From Dongia_A sp044226685 (lineage in GTDB: Bacteria > Pseudomonadota > Alphaproteobacteria > Dongiales > Dongiaceae), in NCBI GenBank assembly GCA_044226685.1, contig JBGAGP010000005.1, forward strand, positions 8,011 through 72,010: a stretch of DNA of 64,000 nt. Reading direction: 5' to 3'. Positions 44,082 through 52,851 of the stretch are shown here, in pieces; the stretch's first letter is position 1, and each line of letters starts with the position of its first letter. The translations under genes were made by a program, and so were the position numbers. The notes below the pieces were generated by a model. It saw only the letters and a program-made list of their open reading frames with translations, did not search any database and was not told where the DNA came from.

Positions 44082-45210
44082 CATCGTGATCGACCTGCCG
44101 CTGATCGACCATCACTGCCACGGCGTCTCGCCGGCCGAGCTCGACTGGAAAGGGTTCCAGGCGATGTTCAGCGAGAGCTATCTGCCGCCGCCGCCGGGGA
44201 CCAGCGAGTTCCAGAAACCGCTCGGCCTGATGATCCGCCGCTTCTGCGCGCCGATGCTGGACCTCGAGCCGCTGGCGAGTGGCGAGGCCTATGTCGAGCG
44301 CCGGCTGGCGCTGGGCGCGGCGGAGGTCAATCGCCGGCTGCTCACTTCCTGCGGCCTCGATTCCCTGCTGATCGACACCGGCCACCGCTCCAACGCCATC
44401 ATGACCTGGCAGGAGATGGCGAAGGTCGCCGGCCGCCCGGCGCATGAGGTGGTGCGCATCGAGGCGGTGGCGGAGGAGGTGGCGAAGAGCGGCGTTTCCG
44501 CGACGGATTTTCCCGGCGCCTTCGCCGCCGAGCTGGACAAGCGCGCGGCCGGCGCCGTGGGCCTCAAGACCATCGTCGCCTACCGCGTCACCTTCGCCAT
44601 CGACCAGACCGCGCCGGACAAGGCCGACGTGGTGAAGGCGGCCGGCGCCTGGTTCGCCAAGGCGGCGGAGAGCAAGCGCTGGCGCCTGGAGGATGCCACC
44701 ATCATCCGCCACGGCTTGTGGATCGGCGGCGAGATCTGCCGGGCGCGCAAGCTGCCGCTGCAGGTGCATGTCGGATTCGGCGACCCGGACATCTACATGC
44801 ATGCCTGCGACCCGACGCATTTCACCGACTTCATCGCCGCGATGGAGAAATGGCAGGTCGCCATCACGCTGCTGCATTGCTATCCCTTCCAGCGCGAGGC
44901 GGCGTGGCTGTCGGAGATCTTCCAGAACGTCTACTACGACGTCGGCGCGGTGCTGAACTACACAGGCGCCATGTCGGCCGACATCCTGGGCGAGGCGCTG
45001 GAGATGGGGAAATTCTCCAAGCAGCTCTATTCCTCCGACGCCTTCGGCCTTTCCGAGCTCTACTACCTGGGCCAGTTGCTGTTCCGCCGCGGCATCAAGC
45101 GGCGCCTCGATCGCTGGATCGCCGAGGATTTCTGCAGCGTGAAGGACGCCGACGAGATCGTCGGCCTGATCGCCAGCGGGAATTCCCGCCGTATCTATCC
45201 GCTGGGTTGA
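44071..45210 (+). CDS. Amidohydrolase family protein (FluG N-domain-like)
   Basis: This 379-residue TIM-barrel amidohydrolase begins with the metal motif PLIDHHCHGV and has LPLQVHVGFGDPDIYMHACD, ITLLHCYPFQREAAWLSE and LYSSDAFGLSELYYLG, which supply the further His and Asp ligands. The gene overlaps the GS-like gene by 11 bases. In fungal FluG and some bacteria, an amidohydrolase domain is fused to a GS-like domain in this pairing, so the two proteins probably act on the same gamma-glutamyl compound. Confidence 0.85.
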   Translation: MPTDIVIDLPLIDHHCHGVSPAELDWKGFQAMFSESYLPPPPGTSEFQKPLGLMIRRFCAPMLDLEPLASGEAYVERRLALGAAEVNRRLLTSCGLDSLLIDTGHRSNAIMTWQEMAKVAGRPAHEVVRIEAVAEEVAKSGVSATDFPGAFAAELDKRAAGAVGLKTIVAYRVTFAIDQTAPDKADVVKAAGAWFAKAAESKRWRLEDATIIRHGLWIGGEICRARKLPLQVHVGFGDPDIYMHACDPTHFTDFIAAMEKWQVAITLLHCYPFQREAAWLSEIFQNVYYDVGAVLNYTGAMSADILGEALEMGKFSKQLYSSDAFGLSELYYLGQLLFRRGIKRRLDRWIAEDFCSVKDADEIVGLIASGNSRRIYPLG

Positions 45211-45308
45211 GCCGCGGGCGGCAGTTTGGCCTTGCCAGCGGGGCCGGCCCTGAGGAAACTCCGCCGGCGCCCGCCAATGGGCCATGCCGTCGAGGGAGCG
45301 GCCGTTTC

Positions 45309-45875
45309 ATGACCGGATACGGAATCGACCGATTCATCGCCGATTGCGAGGCCGCGGCCGCGGCCAATGTCGCGGCGGCGGATTGCGTGGTGGCGGCCCT
45401 GCCGCTGATGGAGCGGCTGCTCGAGGGCGACAAGTCCTTCCTGAAGCCGGAGCATTTCCGGTCCGACCCCGCGCATTATGCGCGCAATGCCATCTACGTG
45501 GCCGAGGACGAGAGGATGTCGCTGTTCGCCCTGGTGTGGCTGCCGGGGCAGTGGACGCCGGTCCACGATCACGGAAGCTGGGGCGTGGTCGGAATCCTGC
45601 AGGGGGCGCTCGAGGAGCGCAGCTACATGTCGGAAGGCGCGATCACCGCCGATCACGACATCCACCTGAAGCGCGGCGGGGTGGTCCTGCTCAAGGAGAA
45701 GTCGGTCACCAGCTTCGTGCCCAACCCCGACCACATCCACATGACCGGCGTGCCGGAAAGCCGCGAGATGGCGGTGAGCCTGCATCTCTATGGCCGCAAC
45801 ATGAACTCGTTCCACATCTACGACGTGGCGCAGGGTACGCGCCGCCTGATCAACGTGCCGCACCAGAAGAGCTGA
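45309..45875 (+). CDS. Cysteine dioxygenase-like cupin (thiol dioxygenase)
   Basis: This 188-residue cupin carries the thiol-dioxygenase iron site: His86 and His88 in TPVHDHGSWGVVG, with His142 or His144 (NPDHIHMTG) as the third ligand, and LHLYGRNMNSFHIYD near the end. Cysteine or 3-mercaptopropionate dioxygenases oxidise a thiol to a sulfinate with O2. Its place after the GS-like and amidohydrolase genes suggests the pathway releases a thiol-containing product. Exact thiol substrate unknown. Confidence 0.85.
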   Translation: MTGYGIDRFIADCEAAAAANVAAADCVVAALPLMERLLEGDKSFLKPEHFRSDPAHYARNAIYVAEDERMSLFALVWLPGQWTPVHDHGSWGVVGILQGALEERSYMSEGAITADHDIHLKRGGVVLLKEKSVTSFVPNPDHIHMTGVPESREMAVSLHLYGRNMNSFHIYDVAQGTRRLINVPHQKS

Positions 45876-45883
45876 GACCAAGC

Positions 45884-46525
45884 ATGTCGCAGACCATGAG
45901 CCGTGAGATTCCCCTGGTGAAGCGCGAGAGCGCGCTGCTGTTCATCGACGTGCAGAATTTCTGCGCCCGGCGCGACGGGGCCGAGTTCAAGGACCTGCCC
46001 GAACCGGAGTTCCAGGCCAGATACGGCTGGTTCATGCGCGAACTGCACGGGCGCGTCATCCCCAACATGCAGCGCCTCCAGGCGGCGTTCCGCAAGGCCG
46101 GGGTCGAGGTCATGTACACCACCATCGAGAGCCTGACCAAGGACGGCCGCGACCGCTCGCTCGACTACAAGATCACCGGCTTCAACGTGCCCAAGGGGTC
46201 CTGGGACGGCCAGACCATCGACGAGTTGAAGCCGGGCGAGGACGAGATCTGCCTGCCCAAGACCTCGTCCAGCGTCTTTGTCTCGACGCATATAGACTAC
46301 ATCCTGCGCAATCTAGGCGTCCGGCAAGTTGTGATGAGCGGCATCCTCACCGACCAGTGCGTGGAATCGGCGGTGCGCGATGCCTGCGACCTAGGCTACC
46401 TGGTGACCCAGGTGACCGATGCGTGCCTGACCTACAGCCAGGAGCGGCACGACAATTCGCTGCGCACCATCAAGGGCTATTGCCGCCAGCGCACCGTCGA
46501 CCAGGTCATCGCCGAGCTCGCCTAG
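45884..46525 (+). CDS. Isochorismatase-like cysteine hydrolase
   Basis: This 213-residue protein has the isochorismatase-fold catalytic triad: Asp22 in LLFIDVQNFC, a Lys in LPKTSSSVF and the nucleophile Cys in SGILTDQCVESAVRDACDLG. Family members hydrolyse amides such as ureidoacrylate, N-carbamoyl-amines or nicotinamide, or vinyl ethers. It starts eight bases after the cupin stop, so it belongs to the same operon and may remove an amide or carbamoyl group. Confidence 0.88.
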   Translation: MSQTMSREIPLVKRESALLFIDVQNFCARRDGAEFKDLPEPEFQARYGWFMRELHGRVIPNMQRLQAAFRKAGVEVMYTTIESLTKDGRDRSLDYKITGFNVPKGSWDGQTIDELKPGEDEICLPKTSSSVFVSTHIDYILRNLGVRQVVMSGILTDQCVESAVRDACDLGYLVTQVTDACLTYSQERHDNSLRTIKGYCRQRTVDQVIAELA

Positions 46526-46643
46526 TCCCCGAAGACTCTAAGGTCATCGACGCGCGGCGGGCGATGGAGCCTTGCGGCGCGGCGCGGCTGTCATGAAGAT
46601 CGGCTACAGATCAGGCCCATCCGACAGAAGACAGGAGCGCTGC

Positions 46644-47468
46644 ATGGCCACCATCACCACCAAGGACGGGGTCGAGATCTATTACAAGGACTGGGGCAGG
46701 GGCCGACCCATCGTGTTCTGCCACGGCTGGCCGCTGACCTCCGACAGCTGGGAGGCGCAGATGTTCCACGTGGCCGATAACGGCTTCCGGGCCATCGGCC
46801 ATGACCGGCGCGGCCACGGCCGCTCCAGCCAGCCCTGGGACGGCAACGACATGGACCATTACGCCGACGATCTGGCGCAGCTGCTCGACCATCTCGACAT
46901 CAAGGACGCGACGCTGATCGGCTTTTCCACCGGCGGCGGCGAGGTCGCCCGCTATATCGGCCGCCACGGCACGAAACGGCTGAAGCAGGCGGTCCTGGTC
47001 TCCGCGGTACCACCGCTGATGCTGAAGACCGCGGCCAACCCCATCGGCCTGCCGATCGAGGTGTTCGACGGCATCCGCGCCGGCAGCCTCAAGGACCGCT
47101 CGCAGCTCTACATCGACATCGCCTCCGGCCCGTTCTTTGGTTTCAACCGGCCGGGCGCCAAGGCGTCGCAGGGCATGATCGATTCCTTCTGGCTGCAGAG
47201 CATGACCGGCGGCCACAAGAACACCTTCGACAGCATCAAGGCGTTCTCCGAGACCGACTTCACCGAGGATCTGAAGAAGTTCGATGTGCCGACCCTGATC
47301 ATCCATGGCGACGACGACCAGATCGTGCCGATCGATGCCGCCGGACGCTCCTCGGCGAAGCTGGTGAAGGGCGCGACGCTGAAGGTCTATCCCGGCGCGC
47401 CGCACGGCATCACCGACACGCACAAGGACCAGCTCAACGCCGATTTGCTGGCGTTCATCAAGAGCTGA
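46644..47468 (+). CDS. Alpha/beta hydrolase (non-haem chloroperoxidase-like)
   Basis: This 274-residue enzyme starts MATITTKDGVEIYYKDWGRG, has the oxyanion HGWPLTSDSWEAQM, the nucleophile Ser in LIGFSTGGGEVARYIGRHG, the acid in IIHGDDDQIVP and the His in GAPHGITDTH, as in non-haem haloperoxidases/esterases. An AGGAG ribosome site lies before the ATG. Natural substrates of this group are esters; perhydrolase/halogenation activity is a side reaction. It is separated by 118 bases from the preceding operon. Confidence 0.9.
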   Translation: MATITTKDGVEIYYKDWGRGRPIVFCHGWPLTSDSWEAQMFHVADNGFRAIGHDRRGHGRSSQPWDGNDMDHYADDLAQLLDHLDIKDATLIGFSTGGGEVARYIGRHGTKRLKQAVLVSAVPPLMLKTAANPIGLPIEVFDGIRAGSLKDRSQLYIDIASGPFFGFNRPGAKASQGMIDSFWLQSMTGGHKNTFDSIKAFSETDFTEDLKKFDVPTLIIHGDDDQIVPIDAAGRSSAKLVKGATLKVYPGAPHGITDTHKDQLNADLLAFIKS

Positions 47469-47774
47469 AATTGCCTTTACCATGACGTGGATCAATTCCC
47501 CTTCCGGTTGCGAGGGGGATTGATTCGCGTCTGCACTTCTGTTATCAACCGCGCCCTTCGCCGCCCTTGCGCGGCATCGACTGGCTGAGGAGTGGACCGA
47601 TGCGTTCGCTAAACCAGCCGGCTCGTTCCTGGATCGCTCTCCAGCCGCGCTAGCGGCATGGCCGGCGCCCAGGGCCGGCCGGCATTCGACTGAACCGGGT
47701 TGAGCTTTGTGCTGCGCGTGCGTGCGCAGCACGGGGACGACTCACGTCTCGATGCGAGAGAGAGCGACTGTGTC
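47469..47774. other. Intergenic region before the AAA gene, no gene
   Basis: These 306 bases contain the hairpin at 47491-47524, then a GC-rich stretch with no domain-bearing frame. It should contain the promoter for the AAA gene; I cannot point to a convincing -35/-10 pair. Confidence 0.4.
47491..47524 (+). terminator. 12-bp hairpin after the alpha/beta hydrolase gene
   Basis: ATCAATTCCCCT and AGGGGGATTGAT form a 12-bp stem with one G-U-type mismatch and a 10-base loop, 23 bases after the hydrolase stop. No long T-run follows, so termination is plausible but weak. Confidence 0.5.
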
Positions 47775-49802
47775 ATGATGAGCATGTCACAGGCGGCGAT
47801 GGCCGCCTATGTGCTGGCGATGGTGCGCAGCTTCGCCCCGGCCTCACCGCCGGGGAAGGTCGTCGCGCAATGGCTGCACGATCACCAGGGATTGGTCGGC
47901 GTGGATTTCGCCGCCGCAATGCAACGCGCGGCGGGCGAAGGCAAGACTCCCGACGATCCGGACTTCGACAAGCCGATGTCGCGCGCGGTTTGGGTGGAGC
48001 TGTGCGCGCAGGTGGAGCAGGCGGTGCGGGAGCCGTCGCGTGAGCCGGACCTGGTCAGCGCCAACATCGACCTGTTCGCCGCGGCGGTGGGCCTGGACGA
48101 ACTGGAGCGGGCGATCTTCCGTTTCGTCTACTATACGGATTCCGACAGCTCCTTCGGCGCGCTGTGCACGCGCATCATCGGTACCCGCAGCGTGGACACG
48201 CAGGGGCTGGCGGCGATGTGCCTGGATGCCGGTGCGGCGGAAATCTGGGCACGGTTGCGCCGCGGGCCGCTGCAGCGCCTCGGCATCGTCGGCGTCGCCA
48301 ACAATGCGAGCGGCAGCTTCGCCTATTACGTGCCCGAGCGCCTGGTGCGCGCCTTGCAGCCGCCGTCTGCCACCTTGGCCGATATGGAACGTCGGCTGAT
48401 TGGCGCGCCGCTGGTGCCGCATTTGACCGCGGCGGACTACGATCATGTGGCGCGGGAGCGCGATTTCCTGCTGCGCCTTTTGCGCGGCGCGCTGCGCGAC
48501 CGTCGCAGGGGCGTCAACATCCTGATCCACGGCGTGCCGGGCACCGGCAAGACCGAGTTCTGCAAGGTACTTGCGCGGGAACTGGGCTGCGACCTGTTTT
48601 CCGTCGGCGAGGCCGATGACGAGGGTGGCGAGCCGTCGCGCTGGGAGCGCCTGGACGCCTTGCGCCTCGGCGATCAGCTCGCCGGCGGGCGCGGAACGTC
48701 GCTGCTGCTGTTCGACGAGATGGAGGACGTGCTGTGGGACCGGATGCGGCGCGGCGTATCCAAGGTATTCCTCAACCGGCTGCTGGAGAACAACCAGGTT
48801 CCGGTGTTGTGGACGGCAAACGATATCGGCTGCTTCGATCCGGCCTTCCTGCGACGCATGACGTTCGCCTTCGAGATGAAGCCGATGGCGGCGACCGCAC
48901 GCAAGCGGCTTTGGACCGGCTTCGCCGCCCGCGAAGGGCTTGAGCTGGCGCCCGGCCAGGCGGAGCGGCTGGCGCGGCAGCATGCCGTGTCGCCCGCGCT
49001 GATGACCGGCGCGGTCGGCGCGGTGAGTCTGGCCGGCGGAGGGGCCGAGGAGCTCGACTTTGTAATCGGTCGCCTCGCCAAGGCGAGCGGCACTGCCAAT
49101 GCGGCGGCGGCACCGGGCGGCAGCTTCACGCCCGATCTGGCCAATGCCGATCTCGATCTCAGCCGGTTGCAGGCAGCACTCGCCGCGCCGGGCGCACCGC
49201 GCGACCACGCGCTCTGCTTCTACGGCCCTCCGGGCACCGGCAAGAGCGCCTTCGCGCGCGAGCTGGCAGTGGCCATGGGGCTGGAACCGATGGTCAAGCG
49301 CGGCTCCGACCTGCTGTCGAAATGGATCGGCGAGACGGAGCGCAACCTGGCCGAGGCGTTCGAGATGGCACGGGATGACGGAGCCTTCCTGATCATCGAC
49401 GAGGTCGACGGGTTCCTGTGGAGCCGCGAGGGCGCCACCCGGTCCTGGGAGGTGTCGATGGTGAACGAGCTGCTGGTGCAGATGGAGAACCATCCATTGC
49501 CCTTCGCCTGCACCACCAACCACCTGGACCGGATCGACCCGGCGGCGCTCCGGCGGTTCACCTTCAAGGTGAAATTCGACTACATGACCGCGCCGCAGGC
49601 CAAGGCGGCCTACCGGCAGTTCTTCGATGCCGATCCTCCCGCGCGGATCGAGGCGCTCCAGCACCTGACGCCGGGTGATTTTGCGGTTGTGGCGAAGAAA
49701 CGCCGCCTGCTGGCCGCCGGCAGCGGCGAACTGGACCTGGTACGGCTGCTGGCGCAGGAAGTGGAGGCGAAGAACCTGCGCGCGACGCGGATGGGCTTCT
49801 AG
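47775..49802 (+). CDS. Tandem AAA+ ATPase (two AAA domains)
   Basis: This 675-residue protein has an N-terminal helical domain (about 1-230), a first AAA domain (Walker A GVPGTGKT near residue 253, Walker B LLLFDEMED, DPAFLRRMTF) and a second AAA domain (Walker A GPPGTGKS near 483, Walker B FLIIDEVDG, DPAALRRFTF with an arginine-finger-like Arg). The layout is like CDC48/spastin-type remodelling ATPases, but no ClpB middle domain or peptidase link is present. It is monocistronic between a hairpin and a convergent GNAT gene. Its clients are unknown; proteolysis partner, complex assembly or defence roles are all possible. Confidence 0.85.
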   Translation: MMSMSQAAMAAYVLAMVRSFAPASPPGKVVAQWLHDHQGLVGVDFAAAMQRAAGEGKTPDDPDFDKPMSRAVWVELCAQVEQAVREPSREPDLVSANIDLFAAAVGLDELERAIFRFVYYTDSDSSFGALCTRIIGTRSVDTQGLAAMCLDAGAAEIWARLRRGPLQRLGIVGVANNASGSFAYYVPERLVRALQPPSATLADMERRLIGAPLVPHLTAADYDHVARERDFLLRLLRGALRDRRRGVNILIHGVPGTGKTEFCKVLARELGCDLFSVGEADDEGGEPSRWERLDALRLGDQLAGGRGTSLLLFDEMEDVLWDRMRRGVSKVFLNRLLENNQVPVLWTANDIGCFDPAFLRRMTFAFEMKPMAATARKRLWTGFAAREGLELAPGQAERLARQHAVSPALMTGAVGAVSLAGGGAEELDFVIGRLAKASGTANAAAAPGGSFTPDLANADLDLSRLQAALAAPGAPRDHALCFYGPPGTGKSAFARELAVAMGLEPMVKRGSDLLSKWIGETERNLAEAFEMARDDGAFLIIDEVDGFLWSREGATRSWEVSMVNELLVQMENHPLPFACTTNHLDRIDPAALRRFTFKVKFDYMTAPQAKAAYRQFFDADPPARIEALQHLTPGDFAVVAKKRRLLAAGSGELDLVRLLAQEVEAKNLRATRMGF

Positions 49803-50533
49803 GGTTTGGCGCTCGCCTCCAACGCCTTCGCCGTCAGGTCGCCCAGCGCCTGTTTCTGGGTGCCGTCGGCGGCAAAATTGGCGGGGTCGAGCCAAGCCTC
49901 GTAGGCCGCCTTCAGCGCCGGCCATTCCTTGTCGATGATGGCGAACCAGGCGGTGTCGCGGTTGCGGCCCTTGTAGATCGTGGCCTGGCGGAAGATGCCC
50001 TCGAAGGAAAAGCCGAAGCGCCTGGCGGCGCGGCGCGACGGCTCGTTGAGCGAATCGCACTTCCATTCGTAGCGGCGGTAGCCCAGCTCCTCGAACACCC
50101 GGCGCATCAGCAGGAACATCGCCTCGGTCGCCGCGCGGGTGCGTTGCAGGCGCGGGGAGTAATGGATGTGGCCGGTCTCGATGACGCCGAATTTCGGGTC
50201 GATGCGGAGATAGCTGGCGACGCCGACCGCCTGGCCGGTCGATCTGTCGACGATGGTGTGGAACAGCGGGTCGTCACCCAGGCAGGTCGCCTTCATCCAG
50301 GCGCGGTATTCCGGCAGGGTGGCGAAAGGGCCGTAGCCCATGTAGGTCCAGGTCCGGCCGTCCTGGTCGTCGGAGATCGCCTCGAAGAGCTGGGCGGCGT
50401 GGCGCTCGGGGTCGATCGGCTCGATCCGGCTATAGCGGCCATCGATCGGGGTTCGCGGCGGCGGCGCCACCGGCTTCCACTGCGGGACGGGGTCGCCGAT
50501 CGGCTGCCCCAGGGAATTCATTCGATGCTGCAT
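49799..50533 (-). CDS. GNAT family N-acetyltransferase (RimJ/RimL-like)
   Basis: This 244-residue protein has the RimL-like layout: DGRYSRIEPIDPERHAAQLF, TGQAVGVASYLRIDPKFGVI, a variant acetyl-CoA loop RLQRTRAATEAMFLLMRRVF, and CDSLNEPSRRAARRFGFSFE then GIFRQATIYKGRNRDTAWFA. The Q-x-x-G-x-G/A loop is weak (LQRTRAA), as in many RimL relatives that acetylate protein N termini or small amines. It is convergent with the AAA gene, overlapping it by four bases. Confidence 0.88.
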   Translation of the reverse strand: MQHRMNSLGQPIGDPVPQWKPVAPPPRTPIDGRYSRIEPIDPERHAAQLFEAISDDQDGRTWTYMGYGPFATLPEYRAWMKATCLGDDPLFHTIVDRSTGQAVGVASYLRIDPKFGVIETGHIHYSPRLQRTRAATEAMFLLMRRVFEELGYRRYEWKCDSLNEPSRRAARRFGFSFEGIFRQATIYKGRNRDTAWFAIIDKEWPALKAAYEAWLDPANFAADGTQKQALGDLTAKALEASAKP

Positions 50534-50575
50534 GCGGCCCCCGCGCGATGATTCGAGGGCGCATCATAAGCCGAT

Positions 50576-51079
50576 TCAGTTCAGCCGCCAGATGACGAAG
50601 TTGAGCAGCCCGGCGAAGGAAACCCAGGCCAGGTAGGGAACGAGCAGCAGGCCCGCCCAGCGATCGATGCGATGGAAACCGGCGAGTGTCCCGGCGATGG
50701 CCGCCCACAGCAGGATCAGGCAGACAAAGGCGCCTCCGATCGCCTGCAGGCCGAAGAACAGACAACTCCAGGCGAGATTGAGGGCAAGCTGGGCCAGAAA
50801 CCATCCGAGCGCGGCGCCTCGGCCCGGCATCCGCCCGCGGCGCCAGACCAGGGCCGCAGCCAACGCCATCAGGACAAAGAGCGTGGTCCAGACCGGCCCG
50901 AAGATCCAGTCGGGCGGATTGAAGCTGGGCTTGTTCAGGGTCTGGTACCAGCCGTTCACGGAACTCGCGGTGACCGCCCCGCCGATGCCGGCGACGGCGA
51001 AGCACAGCAACAGGAACCCTGCGAAGGGCAGCCAGAAGCGAGGCGCATTGTGGTCTTGGTCCAGCTGGCTGCGGCGCAT
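50576..51079 (-). CDS. tspO: TspO/MBR family tryptophan-rich sensory protein
   Basis: This 167-residue membrane protein has five helices and the TspO signature NGWYQTLNKPSFNPPDWIFG then PVWTTLFVLMALAAALVW, LNLAWSCLFFGLQAIGG and the last helix VPYLAWVSFAGLLNFVIWRL. TspO binds porphyrins and affects tetrapyrrole handling and stress responses in alphaproteobacteria. It is next to an unrelated GNAT gene and divergent from an acyl-CoA synthetase. Confidence 0.93.
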   Translation of the reverse strand: MRRSQLDQDHNAPRFWLPFAGFLLLCFAVAGIGGAVTASSVNGWYQTLNKPSFNPPDWIFGPVWTTLFVLMALAAALVWRRGRMPGRGAALGWFLAQLALNLAWSCLFFGLQAIGGAFVCLILLWAAIAGTLAGFHRIDRWAGLLLVPYLAWVSFAGLLNFVIWRLN

Positions 51080-51183
51080 GATCGGTTCCTTGGCTCGCCT
51101 CTTGATACGAATCCAGGCGCCGGCGGATCACCCGGAAGAATGCTATAGATTGAATAGCTCTCGCGGCATTATGAAAGTCCAAT

Positions 51184-52848
51184 GTGAGTTGGGCGGGAGC
51201 GATTGCGGAGATGCTGAGGCCGGCCGCGACTTATGACTCGCTGCGCGGCACGTTCCGCTGGGACGTGCCGGCGGCTTACAACATCGGCGTCGATGTCTGC
51301 GACCGCTGGGCTGACTGCGCCCCTGATCGTGTCGCGTTGATCCAGGCCGCCGAAGACGGCGCCGTCGAATACACCTATGGCACCTTGCAGGCGCAGTCGA
51401 ACCGGCTGGCGCACTTGCTGGCGGAACTGGGCGTCATGCGCGGCGACCGGGTCGCGGTGCTGCTGCCCCAGGCGCCGGAGACCGCCATCGGCCACATCGC
51501 CATCTACAAGCTCGGCGCCATCGCCGTGCCGCTGTTCGGCCTGTTCGGGCCGGAGGCGCTGCAATACCGGCTGGCGAATTCGGGCGCCAAGGCGGTGCTG
51601 ACCAACGGCGATGGCGTGGCGAAGCTGGCCGGCATCCGCGCCGCGCTGCCGGAGCTGCGCCATATCCTTGCCATCGACGGCCCCGCCGCGGGTGCGCTCG
51701 ACCTGGCGCGCGAGCTGGAAGGGCAGCCGGCGGACTTCGCCGCGGCGCCGACGCAAGCGGAGGATCCGGCGCTGATCATCTACACCTCCGGCACCACGGG
51801 CCAGCCGAAGGGCGCGCTGCATGCCCATCGCGTGCTGCTGGGGCACCTCCCGGGCGTGGAGATGAGCCATGACCTGCTGCCGCAACCGGGGGACCGCATC
51901 TGGACCCCGGCGGACTGGGCCTGGATCGGCGGGCTGCTCGACGTGCTGCTGCCGGCGCTGCATCACGGCGTGCCGGTGGTGGCACGGCGGTTCCAGAAAT
52001 TCACCGGCGAGGCGGCGTTCCAGCTGATGCAGGACTTCGCCGTGCGTAACGCCTTCCTGCCGCCGACGGCGCTGAAGATGATGCGGGCGGTGCCTGAGGC
52101 GGAGAAGCGCTGGCGTTTGGACCTGCGCTCGGTCGCCAGCGGCGGCGAGACGCTGGGCGCGGAGCTGATCGACTGGGGCCGGCGCGTCCTCGGCGTCACC
52201 ATCAACGAGTTCTACGGCCAGACCGAATGCAACATGATCGTGTCGTCCTGCGCGCGGCTGATGCCGGCGCGGCCGGGCATCATGGGGCGCGCCGTGCCGG
52301 GCCATCGCCTGGCCGTGGTCGACGCGGCCGGCATGGAGCTCGAGCGCGGCGAACAGGGCAACATCGCGGTGCTGCGGCCGGACCCGGTGATGTTCCTGGA
52401 ATACTGGAACAATCCGGCGGCGACGGCGGCGAAGTTCGCCGGCGACTGGCTGCTGACCGGCGATACCGGGCGGATGGACGAAGACGGCTGGATCACCTTC
52501 GTCGGCCGCGACGACGACGTGATCACCTCCGCCGGCTACCGCATCGGGCCGGGCGAGATCGAGGATTGCCTGCTTGGCCACCCTGCGGTGCGCCTCGCCG
52601 GCGTGGTTGGCAAGCCTGACCCCGAGCGCACCGAGATCGTGAAGGCCTATGTGGTGCTGAAGGCGGGCTTCGTGCCCGGCGCGGCCCTGGCGCGCGAGAT
52701 CCAGGCGCATGTGAAGAACCGCCTGGCGGCGCACGAATATCCGCGCGAGGTCGCCTTCATCGACGAGCTGCCGATGACCACGACCGGCAAGATCATCCGC
52801 CGCGAGCTGCGCGCCCGCGCGGCGGCGGAAGCGTCCGGCGCGCGCTAG
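51184..52848 (+). CDS. AMP-binding acyl-CoA synthetase
   Basis: This ANL enzyme of up to 554 residues makes acyl-CoA from a carboxylate, ATP and CoA. It has YTSGTTGQPKGALHAHR (P-loop), NEFYGQTECNM, TGDTGRMDEDGWITFVGRDD, the hinge SAGYRIGPGEIEDCL and the adenylation Lys in TTTGKIIRREL. The sequence resembles medium-chain/acetyl-type synthetases (YNIGVDVCDRWADC at the N terminus). The start is GTG at 51184; an internal ATG at 51211 with GCGGAG before it is equally likely. Unlike the ligase at 6127 its A10 Lys is intact. Confidence 0.9.
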   Translation: MSWAGAIAEMLRPAATYDSLRGTFRWDVPAAYNIGVDVCDRWADCAPDRVALIQAAEDGAVEYTYGTLQAQSNRLAHLLAELGVMRGDRVAVLLPQAPETAIGHIAIYKLGAIAVPLFGLFGPEALQYRLANSGAKAVLTNGDGVAKLAGIRAALPELRHILAIDGPAAGALDLARELEGQPADFAAAPTQAEDPALIIYTSGTTGQPKGALHAHRVLLGHLPGVEMSHDLLPQPGDRIWTPADWAWIGGLLDVLLPALHHGVPVVARRFQKFTGEAAFQLMQDFAVRNAFLPPTALKMMRAVPEAEKRWRLDLRSVASGGETLGAELIDWGRRVLGVTINEFYGQTECNMIVSSCARLMPARPGIMGRAVPGHRLAVVDAAGMELERGEQGNIAVLRPDPVMFLEYWNNPAATAAKFAGDWLLTGDTGRMDEDGWITFVGRDDDVITSAGYRIGPGEIEDCLLGHPAVRLAGVVGKPDPERTEIVKAYVVLKAGFVPGAALAREIQAHVKNRLAAHEYPREVAFIDELPMTTTGKIIRRELRARAAAEASGAR

Positions 52849-52851
52849 CGG

